Assembly (NCBI RefSeq): GCF_900110415.1
Contig: NZ_FODR01000007.1
Coordinates: 124,001-188,000 of the forward strand
Direction of reading: 5' to 3'
DNA length: 64,000 bases
Source of the DNA: Mucilaginibacter sp. OK283
GTDB taxonomy: Bacteria; Bacteroidota; Bacteroidia; Sphingobacteriales; Sphingobacteriaceae
The position numbers and the translations under genes are program-made. The notes beneath the pieces were generated by a model. The model had not been told where the DNA came from and made no database searches. It worked only from the letters and a program-made list of their open reading frames with translations. Positions 53,521-63,191 of this stretch are shown piece after piece. The first letter of the stretch is position 1, and each line of letters opens with the position of its first letter.

Positions 53521-55659
53521 TCAATCCTGTACTAACGAAAAATCAATTTGCTTCTTGGTCAAGTCAACGTTTTTAACCCTGATTTTTACCTCATCGCCCA
53601 GCTGGTAAATCTTCTTTTTACGCTGACCAATGATGCAATAGTTTTTCTCGTCCAAAGTATAAAAATCATCGGATATATCGCGCAGGCGAATCATGCCCTC
53701 ACATTTATTTTCGATAATTTCGACATACATACCCCACTCTGTAACTCCCGAGATAATACCTGTAAAAGTGTTGCCAACCTGGTCGCGCAGGTATTCTGCT
53801 TGTTTGTATTTAACAGATGAGCGTTCGGCATCAGCTGCTTTCTTTTCCATTTGCGAACTGTGGGAACATAGCTTTTCGTAATGTTCTGCATTTACCGATT
53901 GTCCGCCGTTTAAATAATGGAATAACAGGCGGTGTACCATTACATCCGGGTACCGGCGAATAGGAGAGGTGAAGTGCGTATAATGGTCAAATGCCAGACC
54001 ATAGTGGCTGCTGGTTTTTGTGGTATAAATGGCCTTAGCCATCGACCTGATGGCCAGTTGGGTAAGTACATTTTGTTCTTTTTTGCCTTCCACATCTTCC
54101 ATCAGGAAGTTTAACGATTTAGCAGTTTCTTTATCCGATTTAGTGTTTATCTTATAGCCAAACCTGGCAGCAAATTGCGCAAAATTGGCTAATGCATCTG
54201 GTTTAGGTGAATCATGTGCGCGATAAACAAAGGTATATTTGTGTTTTCCTTTGCCCATTTTACTTACATGCTCGGCAACCTTACGGTTAGCCAATAGCAT
54301 AAAATCTTCTATCAGTTTATGGGCATCTTTACGTTCTTTTACATAAACACCGGTTGGTTTTCCTGCTGTATCAAGCTTAAATTTAACCTCGGTAGTTTCA
54401 AAGCTGATGGCGCCGTTTTTAAATTTACGGTCGCGTAGTTTATAAGCTAAGGCATTTAGTTTAAGGATCTCGTCTTTAAAATCGCCTTCTTTGTTTTCTA
54501 TTACTTCCTGAACTTCTTCATACGTAAAACGCCTGTCTGAGTAAATGATGGTTTTGCCGTACCATTCGGTTTGGATAAATGCATTCTCGTCCAGTTCAAA
54601 AACTGCCGAAAAACATAGCTTTTCTTCTTTAGGGCGCAACGAGCACAAACCGTTTGAAAGGCGTTCGGGCAACATCGGGATAACCCTATCAACCAGGTAA
54701 ACCGAGGTAGCACGATCAAATGCTTCTTTATCAAGGGCAGAATCCGGAATGATATAATGCGATACATCGGCGATATGCACACCAACTTCGTAATTGCCAT
54801 TCTCGAGTATTTTAAACGATAATGCATCGTCAAAATCCTTGGCATCAAATGGATCGATAGTAAACGTGGTGATATCTCTGAAGTCCCTTCTGCGGGCAAT
54901 TTCTTCTGGGGTGATCACATCCGATATCTCCTCCGACTCATGTTCAACCTCGGCCGGGAAGGATAAAGGAAAACCATATTCGGCAAGGATGGCATTCATC
55001 TCGGTGTCATTCTCGCCCTGTGCACCTAAAATGTGTTTTATCCTTCCAATGGGGTTTTTGGCCTCAGCCGGCCAGTCGGTAATTTCTGCAACTGCTTTTA
55101 TCCCATTTTTAGCACCGTTGAGCTCGCTCATCGGGATAAAAATGTCATGCATCATTTTACGGTCATCCGGGATGAAAAATGCAAAGCGCTCAGATAGCTT
55201 TACAATTCCTGTAAATTCCATTTTGGCGCGCTGCAGTATTTCGATGATCTCGCCTTCTTTACGTTTGCCTTTGCTAATGGCATATACGTAAACTTTAACG
55301 CGGTCGCCATGCAAAGCATTGCGAAGCTTGCGTGGGGCAACAAAAATGTCGCTTTCCAACTCATCATCGGTAACTATAAATGCCGAGCCGTCGTTCGTCA
55401 GATCGACACGGCCTTCCATAAATGTTTTTAGTTCAAGTAGTTGGAATTTGCCGGGCGAAACCTCTTTCAGTACAGATTTAAAAGCCTCGTCTTTTAGAAT
55501 ATCAAATATAATCTCGCGCGATTCGGGATCGCGGACGTTTAATTTTGCAGAAACCTGTTTATAATTAAGTGGCGTATTGCCGTTTTGTTCAAATACATCA
55601 AGTACCATTTGGGTGAGTACCTGAACGATAGAAGAATTATTTTTCTTTTTTTTAGACAT
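53521..55659 (-). CDS. rnr: Ribonuclease R
   Basis: 712 residues. An N-terminal helix-turn-helix-like segment, two cold-shock-type OB folds (about 75-230), the RNB catalytic domain (ITTFTIDPFDAKDFDDALSF near 262-281 with the metal-binding Asp cluster) and a C-terminal S1 domain (FTGIISGVTEWGMYVEI near 638-654). It degrades structured RNA 3' to 5'. The hairpin repeat follows its stop immediately, so its own transcript ends in a structure it could digest. Confidence 0.95.
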   Translation of the reverse strand: MSKKKKNNSSIVQVLTQMVLDVFEQNGNTPLNYKQVSAKLNVRDPESREIIFDILKDEAFKSVLKEVSPGKFQLLELKTFMEGRVDLTNDGSAFIVTDDELESDIFVAPRKLRNALHGDRVKVYVYAISKGKRKEGEIIEILQRAKMEFTGIVKLSERFAFFIPDDRKMMHDIFIPMSELNGAKNGIKAVAEITDWPAEAKNPIGRIKHILGAQGENDTEMNAILAEYGFPLSFPAEVEHESEEISDVITPEEIARRRDFRDITTFTIDPFDAKDFDDALSFKILENGNYEVGVHIADVSHYIIPDSALDKEAFDRATSVYLVDRVIPMLPERLSNGLCSLRPKEEKLCFSAVFELDENAFIQTEWYGKTIIYSDRRFTYEEVQEVIENKEGDFKDEILKLNALAYKLRDRKFKNGAISFETTEVKFKLDTAGKPTGVYVKERKDAHKLIEDFMLLANRKVAEHVSKMGKGKHKYTFVYRAHDSPKPDALANFAQFAARFGYKINTKSDKETAKSLNFLMEDVEGKKEQNVLTQLAIRSMAKAIYTTKTSSHYGLAFDHYTHFTSPIRRYPDVMVHRLLFHYLNGGQSVNAEHYEKLCSHSSQMEKKAADAERSSVKYKQAEYLRDQVGNTFTGIISGVTEWGMYVEIIENKCEGMIRLRDISDDFYTLDEKNYCIIGQRKKKIYQLGDEVKIRVKNVDLTKKQIDFSLVQD

Positions 55660-55794
55660 ACAAAAGTATTTGCGCTAAGATACAGATTTTTGGTGTTTGG
55701 GGGTGAAGGCGAAAAAGACAGGGTTAGGGAAATCGATTTTAAATTTGAGGTAGTGAATTTGCTCGATCAGTGGGAGCCCATTTTTTGAGTTAGA

Positions 55795-55845
55795 CACGAA
55801 TTCCTGACAATCCGGCTAAATTTATCGAATTTCACGAATTTTTGG
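55795..55845 (-). repeat. AATTCGTG/AATTCGATAAATTT word repeat
   Basis: On the minus strand, AATTCGTGAAATTCGATAAA is followed by a second AATTCGTG after about 20 bases. The 9-base units ATTTATCGA, ATTTCACGA and ATTTTTGGA follow one another on the plus strand. Confidence 0.6.
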
Positions 55846-55957
55846 ATTGATAGACTGCATAACTTAAGATATACGCTAAATTACGGGAAACCTCAATTTA
55901 ATGTTAACCATGTAAAATTATAAAATGTTTATTTTCAGATATTTATAAATTAAATAT

Positions 55958-56001
55958 CTGAAATGTGTTAAGTTATGTTAACCCATCTTAGATGCGTTTG
56001 C
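55958..56001 (-). repeat. 44-base dispersed repeat, copy 2
   Basis: Reverse complement of the sequence at 42373-42416 with one mismatch. It lies 9 bases past the stop of the ABC ATPase gene in the sense direction, beside a 10-bp AT-rich hairpin. Confidence 0.9.
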
Positions 56002-56010
56002 CCTTCGCTA

Positions 56011-57723
56011 TTACCCTTGCGGAATCGATGCAATCAAATTCCTGGTGTACTTCTCCTTTGGTCTGTAATAAATATCATCGGGGTAACCTGTTTCAATAAT
56101 TTCGCCTTTATTCATTACCATCATCCTGTCGGATATGTGTTTAATAACGGCAAGATCATGCGAAATGAAAATGTAAGTGAGTTTAAACTCCTGCTGTAGT
56201 TCGCGTATCAGGTTAAGCACCTGTGCCTGTACAGACACATCAAGCGCCGACACTGATTCGTCGCAGATTATAAATTTAGGTTGCAGTGCCAGTGCCCGTG
56301 CTATCACTATACGTTGCCGCTGGCCTCCTGAAAACTCATGCGGGTAACGGTTAAAATGTTCGGGCAGCAGATTTACCCGTTCCAGTAATTCCAATACGTG
56401 TTTTTTGCGTTTGATATTATTGGCATAAAACTGGTGTACCTGCAAAGGCTCCATGATGGATTGACCGACGGTTAATTTGGGATTTAAAGATGAATAAGGA
56501 TCCTGAAAAATGATTTGGATATTGCGGCGAATCTCGCGCAGGTCGTTCTTTTTTAAGCTGCGCAGATCTGTATTTTCAAAACTGATATTACCGGCTGTGG
56601 GCTCAATCAGTCTTAAAATGGTACGGCCTAACGTTGTTTTTCCGCAACCCGATTCGCCAACCAGGCCAAGTGTTTCGCCGGGGTAAACTTCAAAACTTAC
56701 GTTGTTTACAGCTTTAACCACTTTTTTTGACAGGCCCAACAAGCCCGTACTAACCGGGAACCAGGTTGAGAGTTGACTAATCTTTAATAAAGGTTCTTGT
56801 GTATAAAGCTGTGTCCTTCTTGCTTCTATTTCAGCATCAGGATAATGATACATTGTCCTGATGTTTTCTATAGTGACCGATGATTTATTTTGGATATTTT
56901 CTGCATCAAAAAAATCGGCAACTATCGGCAGTTTCTTTAAATGTTGATTTGGTGATGGCCTGCACGCTAATAAGCCTTTGGTGTATGGGTGACTGGGATG
57001 ATCGAATAAGTCGGGCGTATTGGCTTCCTCAACAATTTCGCCTTTATACATCACCATTACCCGGTCGGCAATTTCTTTAATAACCCCCAGGTCATGCGAA
57101 ATGAAGATCAGGCTCATTTGGCGTGCTTTTTTAAGGCAGAGCAGTAATTCTATGATAGTTTTCTGTACGGTTACATCCAACGCGGTGGTAGGCTCATCGG
57201 CTATTAATATCTCCGGATTGCAGGATAGGGCCATAGCTATCATCACCCGTTGCTTTTGGCCACCAGAAATTTGGTGCGGGTAGCTATCAAAAATAGCTTC
57301 AGGGCGGGGGAGTTGTACTTCGTTAAAAAGTTCGATGGTTTTCTTTTTTGCTTCGGCCTTGCCCAATCCCAAATGTAGCCGGATAGCCTCGGTTAACTGG
57401 AAGCCGCAGGTAAGCACTGGATTAAGCGATGTCATGGGCTCCTGAAAGATCATGGCCATACGGTTGCCCCGAATGTCGCGCATATCAGCCTCGGATAGTT
57501 TGCACAAACTACTATCGTTTAAAAGCACCTCCCCGGTAATAACAGTTTTATCCGCATCCAATAACCGCATCAAAGCAAGTGAGGTAACTGATTTACCCGA
57601 ACCGGATTCACCTACAATTCCAATAGTTTCGCCTTTTTGTAAGTTAAAGGAAATATTTTTTACAGCTTTAAATAAGCCATCTCCCGTTTTAAAACTAACC
57701 TCCAGATTTTTTACTTTCAGCAT
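56011..57723 (-). CDS. ABC transporter ATPase with two fused ATP-binding domains (peptide type, YejF-like)
   Basis: 570 residues from the ATG at 57723 ([11 protein letters not shown]). NBD1: Walker A GESGSGKS near 38, signature SGGQKQR, Walker [16 protein letters not shown]2: GESGCGKT near 325, [19 protein letters not shown]. This is the fused pair that powers di/oligopeptide or nickel ABC importers; no permease or binding protein is next to it. The ATG overlaps the exonuclease stop (TAATG), so both are one operon. A longer start at 57828 would overlap that gene. Confidence 0.92.
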   Translation of the reverse strand: MLKVKNLEVSFKTGDGLFKAVKNISFNLQKGETIGIVGESGSGKSVTSLALMRLLDADKTVITGEVLLNDSSLCKLSEADMRDIRGNRMAMIFQEPMTSLNPVLTCGFQLTEAIRLHLGLGKAEAKKKTIELFNEVQLPRPEAIFDSYPHQISGGQKQRVMIAMALSCNPEILIADEPTTALDVTVQKTIIELLLCLKKARQMSLIFISHDLGVIKEIADRVMVMYKGEIVEEANTPDLFDHPSHPYTKGLLACRPSPNQHLKKLPIVADFFDAENIQNKSSVTIENIRTMYHYPDAEIEARRTQLYTQEPLLKISQLSTWFPVSTGLLGLSKKVVKAVNNVSFEVYPGETLGLVGESGCGKTTLGRTILRLIEPTAGNISFENTDLRSLKKNDLREIRRNIQIIFQDPYSSLNPKLTVGQSIMEPLQVHQFYANNIKRKKHVLELLERVNLLPEHFNRYPHEFSGGQRQRIVIARALALQPKFIICDESVSALDVSVQAQVLNLIRELQQEFKLTYIFISHDLAVIKHISDRMMVMNKGEIIETGYPDDIYYRPKEKYTRNLIASIPQG

Positions 57724-58436
57724 TATTGGCCAACTATAGTTATCATCTCGTCTTTTATTAAATCTTCGCCGCGATAACGCCTTATCAGCTGGGCGGTAGC
57801 AACTACATCTTTTTGGCAATAGATGCAAATCCGGTCAAGCTGGTTTTCGTTCCAGTAAACGTGCCCCACCATGCTGCCGTCAATGTCGTCTTTTGGGGTA
57901 GGAATATCAAAAATGGCTGTAAGCAAATTTAGTGAGGTGTAATTTTTATAATCGCCAAATTTCCATAGCTCCATGGTATCCAGGTGGATAATTTCCCAGG
58001 GCTTTTTACCTGCAAGTTGTAGCTGGGGCGGAAAAGGAAGCCCGTTAATTAACAAACGCCTACAGATATATGGATAATCAAACTCCTTGCCGTTATGGGC
58101 CACCAAAACCAGGTTAGCAGGCTGGCTAAACAACAAAGCCGAAAAGTTGATGAGCAATTCTTTTTCATTATGCCCCGCGAACGATTTAACCCGCAAACCT
58201 ATATTTTCTTTTCCCTTAGTGAAAACTCCAACGGATATACATACTATCTTACCAAATTCGGCCCAGATACCCGCGCGTTGGTAATATTCTTCGGGTGTTT
58301 CATCTTTACGCTGATATTGCGTTTTTACCTCCCAAAGCTTTTTAAAATGCTCAGGCACTTCATCATGTGTACCATATTGCGGCACAGTTTCAATATCAAT
58401 TACCAATAAATTATGCAGGTCATACTGCTCAAGCAT
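57723..58436 (-). CDS. 3'-5' exonuclease, PolB-like DEDD family
   Basis: 237 residues. The DEDD motifs are visible: LLVIDIETVPQ (motif I, DIE near 14-16), VAHNGKEFDYPYI (motif II, near 112-124) and IYCQKDVVATAQLI near 210-223 (motif III). It matches the predicted 3'-5' exonuclease with a PolB-like fold. No polymerase domain. It likely trims or proofreads nucleic acid 3' ends. It is the first gene of a two-gene operon with the ABC ATPase. Confidence 0.85.
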   Translation of the reverse strand: MLEQYDLHNLLVIDIETVPQYGTHDEVPEHFKKLWEVKTQYQRKDETPEEYYQRAGIWAEFGKIVCISVGVFTKGKENIGLRVKSFAGHNEKELLINFSALLFSQPANLVLVAHNGKEFDYPYICRRLLINGLPFPPQLQLAGKKPWEIIHLDTMELWKFGDYKNYTSLNLLTAIFDIPTPKDDIDGSMVGHVYWNENQLDRICIYCQKDVVATAQLIRRYRGEDLIKDEMITIVGQ

Positions 58437-58567
58437 CGTGGGTTAGTTTTATGGAGCAATATAATGAATGTTTTAGTTTGATAGGTTTTACGTGATACGT
58501 TTTAGGTTATACGTTTGTAATTTTATTAATGCGTAACAAATCGCTCGATAGCTGGGATAATACTTTA

Positions 58568-58592
58568 AAAATTATTTCGCAGAAATAATTTT
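58568..58592 (-). terminator. AT-rich hairpin downstream of pbpC
   Basis: Perfect 11-base arms AAAATTATTTC and GAAATAATTTT around GCA. On the minus strand it follows the CACCACT array and is followed by TTTAAAG. Confidence 0.6.
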
Positions 58593-58658
58593 CACCACTC
58601 ACCACTCACCACTCACCACTCACCACTCACCACTCACCACTCACCACTCACCACTCAC
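58593..58658 (-). repeat. Tandem 7-mer array CACCACT (GTGAGTG on the sense strand), about nine copies
   Basis: About 66 bases of exact 7-base repeats that begin at the pbpC stop codon (the codons AGT AAG TAA lead into GTGAGTGGTGAGTGG). No reverse-complement arm is seen, unlike the other word repeats. The copy number is likely variable between strains. Confidence 0.9.
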
Positions 58659-61049
58659 TTACTTACTCAAAATTTCAAATCCAATATTAACGGTATTACC
58701 ATTGCCATCAACCAGGGTAAGTATATGCTTGCCTGGCGGCGGGTTTAAAGCCAGCTGGTGGAAATCTTTGGTAGTTCCCATATACTGATCATCCAGGTGC
58801 CAGAATATTTTCATGCCCGGCAAGCGGTGTGCTGCGTTACAAATCATCCGTCCGCGGGCACCATCGGCTTCAAGGGGGATGTATATTTTTGCGCCATCCT
58901 TGGGGTAAATTATCTCCATAGTATTTCCATTCTCTGTCTGGGCGCAGTCTGCCCGGAAGGGTGGAAGTACATGGTATTGATAATTGCGGGATTTGTAATA
59001 ATACTCCATAGACGGTGGCAGCACAAACCATTTTTTGTTAAGCATTTGATCTGGTGGTTCGCAATTACCATTTACCTGGTATTGCCCATCGGCAGACAGA
59101 TGAATAAGCTGGTGATAAGGGCAAACAGGTGCCCTTAAGCCGGTTTTAGGAACCAGCACCTGGTCAATATCCTGGCAGTATTGCCCGGCACGATAGCCGC
59201 TTTGCCTGCAAACGTCAATTTTTACCATTTCGCCGGTTGGCATTGCAAACCAGTCTTTTGATGCAGGCAGTAATCTAAAAATCTCGAACAGGGCAGGGGC
59301 AGCGGCGTTAATACCGGTTAAACCCGGCCTGCCTTCGCCATCGGTATTACCAACCCAAACACCCACCACGTACCTTGGTGTAACACCAATGGCCCAACCA
59401 TCCCGAAAGCCAAAGCTTGTCCCTGTTTTCCAGGCCACGCGCTGGCTTGAACTAAATTGCTGCCATAGCATTTCTTCACCCGGCCTCATCACTTCTTCCA
59501 TGGCTTGGAAAGTACTATAGATAGAAGCCGCATCAAGCAGGCCCGATTTTTCCAGATCAGCTTTCTTAATATCCTGTTTATTATAAACAGGGTTATGAAA
59601 ATCCTCAGGATCGTAACTACCATTGTATTTATCATAGTGATTAAGCACCCTGGCCATATCCGCATAAGCGCCTGTAAGTTCCCAAAGCGTATTTTCGCCG
59701 CCGCCCAATATCAGCGATAATCCATAATGATTTGCCGGTTTGGATAGGGTGGTGATGCCAATTTTGTGCAAAAAGTCGTAAAATTTCTCGAATTTATACT
59801 GCTGCAGTAGTTTTACGGCTGGTATGTTCAGTGATCTTGCCAAAGCCTTTGATGCAGGTACAGCGCCATCATACCCCATGTCGAAATTTTCCGGGTGGTA
59901 GCCGGCTATTAATGTTGGTACGTCTGGCAGTAAACTGTTAGGCAATATCAACCCATTATGTATTGCGGAAGCATACAATAGTGGTTTTAGCGTACTTCCG
60001 GGGCTGCGCGGGGCATCAATCACATCTACATCGCTTTCCATTTGTGGGTCTTCATGATGGGTAATATTACCGGCATAAGCCAGTGTTTCGCCGGTTTCAA
60101 CATCCAGCACAATAGCGGCTATATTGTTAATGTCGTTTGCTTTTAAAACCTGGTGATGTTGCTCCAAAATATCGTTGACTTGTTGCTGTAGCCCCGAACG
60201 AATACTTGTACGAATACGGGTATCGCCCACCGGCTTGGCATCATAATCGTTTTTAAAACGTTGTAATAAATGAGGGGCAAGGGATGGCAGCGGCATGGGC
60301 CTTTCAGGAACGGGTTCCAGTTTTGCCAATTCGGCCGTTATACTGTCAATAACACCCTGCTTATATAATCTGTTAAGCAACCTATTTCTTTTGTTCAGCA
60401 ATGTTTGCCTGTTCCTGCCGGGATGTACTAATGACGGCGCATTGGGCAATACCGCCATTGCTGCCATTTCGCCCCAGGAAAGTTTATCGGGGCTGCGACC
60501 GAAATAGCGCCAGGAGGCAGCATCCAGGCCAATAACATTGGTGCCAAATGGCGCATTGCTGGTATAAAGGGCTAATATTTCCTTTTTGCTGTAGGTGAGT
60601 TCGAGCCGGAGCGCCATAAAAATTTCCAGTAACTTATTCCAGATGTTGCGCTTGTGTTTGGTAGCCAGCCTTATTACCTGCATAGTAAGGGTACTGCCGC
60701 CGCTGGTTATTTTTTTTGAGCTCAGATTTTGTTTGATAGCGCGCCCAAAAGCAAGAATATCAAAGCCAGGGTGGTTTTCAAAACGTTTATCCTCAAAAGC
60801 AATGATACATTGTTTGAATTTTTCTGGTACGCTATCATTATAGGGAAAACGCCATTGGCCGTCTTTTGCTATAGATGCACCGAGTAATTGACCCTGATTA
60901 TCGTCAATTACGTACGAAGTAGGGTTTTTAAATAATGGTTTTGGCAAACAAAACCAAAACAACACGGTTAAAACGAACAGGAATACAAGCAGAAATATTA
61001 CTTTTGGTTTTTTTAAGCAGATTTTTATCCGTTTTAACACAGTTTGCAT
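58659..61049 (-). CDS. pbpC: Penicillin-binding protein 1C (bifunctional transglycosylase/transpeptidase)
   Basis: 796 residues. One N-terminal membrane helix (about 15-33), a GT51 transglycosylase (about 55-230, with CIIAFEDKRFENHPG, GGSTLTMQVIRL and KILALY-type KEILALYTSN), a transpeptidase (SPGSTLKPLLYA with catalytic Ser, and KTGTSFGFRDGWAIG) and the C-terminal BiPBP_C domain (about 700-796). It polymerises and crosslinks peptidoglycan in the periplasm. The companion alpha-2-macroglobulin gene often found next to pbpC is not present here. Confidence 0.95.
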   Translation of the reverse strand: MQTVLKRIKICLKKPKVIFLLVFLFVLTVLFWFCLPKPLFKNPTSYVIDDNQGQLLGASIAKDGQWRFPYNDSVPEKFKQCIIAFEDKRFENHPGFDILAFGRAIKQNLSSKKITSGGSTLTMQVIRLATKHKRNIWNKLLEIFMALRLELTYSKKEILALYTSNAPFGTNVIGLDAASWRYFGRSPDKLSWGEMAAMAVLPNAPSLVHPGRNRQTLLNKRNRLLNRLYKQGVIDSITAELAKLEPVPERPMPLPSLAPHLLQRFKNDYDAKPVGDTRIRTSIRSGLQQQVNDILEQHHQVLKANDINNIAAIVLDVETGETLAYAGNITHHEDPQMESDVDVIDAPRSPGSTLKPLLYASAIHNGLILPNSLLPDVPTLIAGYHPENFDMGYDGAVPASKALARSLNIPAVKLLQQYKFEKFYDFLHKIGITTLSKPANHYGLSLILGGGENTLWELTGAYADMARVLNHYDKYNGSYDPEDFHNPVYNKQDIKKADLEKSGLLDAASIYSTFQAMEEVMRPGEEMLWQQFSSSQRVAWKTGTSFGFRDGWAIGVTPRYVVGVWVGNTDGEGRPGLTGINAAAPALFEIFRLLPASKDWFAMPTGEMVKIDVCRQSGYRAGQYCQDIDQVLVPKTGLRAPVCPYHQLIHLSADGQYQVNGNCEPPDQMLNKKWFVLPPSMEYYYKSRNYQYHVLPPFRADCAQTENGNTMEIIYPKDGAKIYIPLEADGARGRMICNAAHRLPGMKIFWHLDDQYMGTTKDFHQLALNPPPGKHILTLVDGNGNTVNIGFEILSK

Positions 61050-61131
61050 TAAATAATATTTTCAATAAAGATATAACTAAGCTTTATATCACTACCATAT
61101 CCGAAACCGGATTTTTTGATAAACAACGATA

Positions 61132-61857
61132 ATGGGCATACAAAAACTTTCAATTATTATCCCGGCTTATAACGAAGGTAACACCATACATTTAATTTTG
61201 AATAAAATTAAAGCGGTTAACCTGACTAATGATATCCAAAAAGAAGTTATTATTGTAAACGACTGTTCAACAGACCACACGGAACTTGCCATTAGTTCAT
61301 ACCAACAATCCAACACGGATGTAAATATCCAGTACTTTAAACACGATGTAAATAAGGGCAAGGGGGCAGCCCTGCACACCGGTATCTCAAAAGCAACCGG
61401 TGAATATCTTATAATACAAGATGCTGATTTAGAGTACGATCCGGCTGAATATAACGATTTGCTGAAACCAGTAATAAACGGCTTTGCTGATGTTGTTTAC
61501 GGATCCAGGTTTATGGGGAGCAATCCGCACCGTATTTTGTTTTTTTGGCATACCATAGGCAACAGGTGGCTAACCTTTGCATCAAACATGTTTAGTAACC
61601 TTAATCTTACGGATATGGAAACCTGTTATAAACTGTTTGATACCAAGCTGATACAGGCCATCCCCCTTACCGAAAAACGCTTTGGGTTTGAGCCCGAGGT
61701 TACCATCAAAATATCCAGGGTGCCTAAAATCCGAATTTATGAAGTGGGGATTTCTTACTATGGCCGTACTTATGAAGAAGGAAAGAAAATAGGGTGGAAG
61801 GATGGCGTGAGAGCTATATACTGTATACTAAAATACGGGCTGTTTAAAAGTAAATAG
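61132..61857 (+). CDS. Family 2 glycosyltransferase (dolichyl-phosphate-sugar synthase type)
   Basis: 241 residues. LSIIIPAYNEGNTIHLIL at the N-terminus, QDADLEYDPAEY near 98-109 (the DXD-like motif), VVYGSRFMGSNPHRILFFWHTIGNR near 124-148. It is the small cytoplasmic-face type that transfers a sugar from a nucleotide sugar to a polyprenyl phosphate. No C-terminal membrane helices. A compound hairpin follows the gene. Confidence 0.9.
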   Translation: MGIQKLSIIIPAYNEGNTIHLILNKIKAVNLTNDIQKEVIIVNDCSTDHTELAISSYQQSNTDVNIQYFKHDVNKGKGAALHTGISKATGEYLIIQDADLEYDPAEYNDLLKPVINGFADVVYGSRFMGSNPHRILFFWHTIGNRWLTFASNMFSNLNLTDMETCYKLFDTKLIQAIPLTEKRFGFEPEVTIKISRVPKIRIYEVGISYYGRTYEEGKKIGWKDGVRAIYCILKYGLFKSK

Positions 61858-61879
61858 CTTTAAAAAATAGTAGTAGAAT

Positions 61880-61943
61880 GCACAAATCACACATTTTTTG
61901 ATAAGTTTATTTCAAAAAAATACAATTTTTGTGCGTTTTTTTT
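61880..61943 (+). terminator. Compound terminator after the glycosyltransferase
   Basis: Outer stem GCACAAAT/ATTTTTGTGC, inner stem ATTTTTTGA/TCAAAAAAAT, followed by eight T residues. Confidence 0.7.
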
Positions 61944-62015
61944 GCAAACAATGCTTACACGGTTTTTAGAATCAATTTAAATGCTGCCGACTTATTAAAA
62001 CATCATCAATAATTG

Positions 62016-63191
62016 TTATTGGCGGCGTTGGGCTTTTTCCCAAACAGCACTTTGTGTGGTTGTAAAATACCTGATGATGCCGGCTAATACAGCGTAGTTC
62101 ATCACACAGAAATAATAAGGGATAAACAATACCTTTATGCGCAACTGCTTTTTCTCCATAATATAACCTAAAAATGCCAACATGTAAAATAGCACCTGGG
62201 CAAACAGCAGTAACTGCCATCCGGTTGCGCCGGGTTCACAAGTAAGTACCACATTTAAAATAAAAGACAGGATGAGCAGGAAGGGGGTCACCGTCCACCG
62301 CAATACCCGGTGACTAATGTACTGGAACGACAGGATTGGGTAGGGGAAAGGATTAAACAAACTTTTTAACCGCAATATGGATTGCATACCTCCGGCAGCT
62401 ATGCGGATTTTCCGTTTTAATTCTTCAGTTACATTTGCGGATGCGGTTTCGGTGGCGTAGGCTTCGGGTTCATAAACAATGCGGTAGCCTTTTTCGGCGA
62501 TCAGCATAGATATCATAAAATCATCCAATACCGTATCGGCCGGTACCGGTAAATAAAGTGACCGCCTTACGCTGAACAGTTCGCCTGCCGCGCCAACAAC
62601 CGAATATAATTCAGAATCCCACTTTTTAAGTGCCGACTCATATTTCCAGTAAAACCCTTCACCGGCGGCGCTTGCATCGGCATTTTCATCAATATGTACA
62701 CGTTTTTCGCCGGCCACCGCGCCAACGGTTGGGTCGGTGTAATGCCTGCAAATCTTTATCAGCGCATCTTTGTTCAAAAAGGTATTGGCATCGGTAAAAA
62801 CTACAGCCTCGGTATCTACAGACTCCATTGCGCGGTGAACGGCAGCTATTTTGCCGGCGCGCTGCGGCTGATGCAAAAGCCGGATCTGGGGATACCCGCC
62901 AATAATGTCGGGCGTGCTATCAGATGAGCCATCGGTTATAAAAATAATTTTTAGTTTGCCTACTGGGTAGTTAAGCAGCAAGCTATTAGCAATTTTTTCT
63001 TTTATAAAAAACTCCTCATTATACGCCGCCACAACCAGGGTACAGGTAGGGAGTGCGTCCAGGTTTTCGCCTACCGGCTTTTTAGGCCCTCTCACTATTC
63101 TTTTCAGTTTAATGATAAAGTATAAAAGAATGCCGTATCCTGCAAATGTGTAAAATACAATAATGAGGCTTAACAGTAAAATTATTTTCAT
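62016..63191 (-). CDS. Membrane-bound family 2 glycosyltransferase (processive type)
   Basis: 391 residues from the ATG at 63191 (MKIILLLSLIIVFYTFAGYG). An N-terminal membrane helix, a GT2 domain (CTLVVAAYNEEFFIKEK, FITDGSSDSTPDII, VFTDANTFLNKDAL), EDEX-like VLDDFMISMLI near 225 and R-type ELKRKIRIAAGGMQSI, then three C-terminal helices (about 295-375). It resembles polymerising, cellulose-synthase-like glycosyltransferases. Product unknown. The ATG overlaps the stop of the next gene (ATGA), so both are one operon. Confidence 0.88.
   Translation of the reverse strand: MKIILLLSLIIVFYTFAGYGILLYFIIKLKRIVRGPKKPVGENLDALPTCTLVVAAYNEEFFIKEKIANSLLLNYPVGKLKIIFITDGSSDSTPDIIGGYPQIRLLHQPQRAGKIAAVHRAMESVDTEAVVFTDANTFLNKDALIKICRHYTDPTVGAVAGEKRVHIDENADASAAGEGFYWKYESALKKWDSELYSVVGAAGELFSVRRSLYLPVPADTVLDDFMISMLIAEKGYRIVYEPEAYATETASANVTEELKRKIRIAAGGMQSILRLKSLFNPFPYPILSFQYISHRVLRWTVTPFLLILSFILNVVLTCEPGATGWQLLLFAQVLFYMLAFLGYIMEKKQLRIKVLFIPYYFCVMNYAVLAGIIRYFTTTQSAVWEKAQRRQ

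Larger units (their letters stand above)
55660..56010. other. 351-bp gap with word repeat and 44-base dispersed repeat
   Basis: It holds AATTCGTG-type words (55795-55845) and the 44-base repeat (55958-56001), and must contain the rnr promoter. The AT-rich hairpin CAGATATTTA/TAAATATCTG (55936-55960) sits beside the repeat. Confidence 0.5.

Noticed and set aside
55975-56199. 74-codon ORF antisense to the ABC ATPase end
   Set aside because: Its start lies in the 44-base repeat (same MLT-LRCVC beginning as the rejected HAD extension) and the rest is antisense to a conserved domain.
58593-58658. CRISPR-like array
   Set aside because: The repeats are 7 bases with no spacers and no cas genes nearby; it is a simple tandem repeat.
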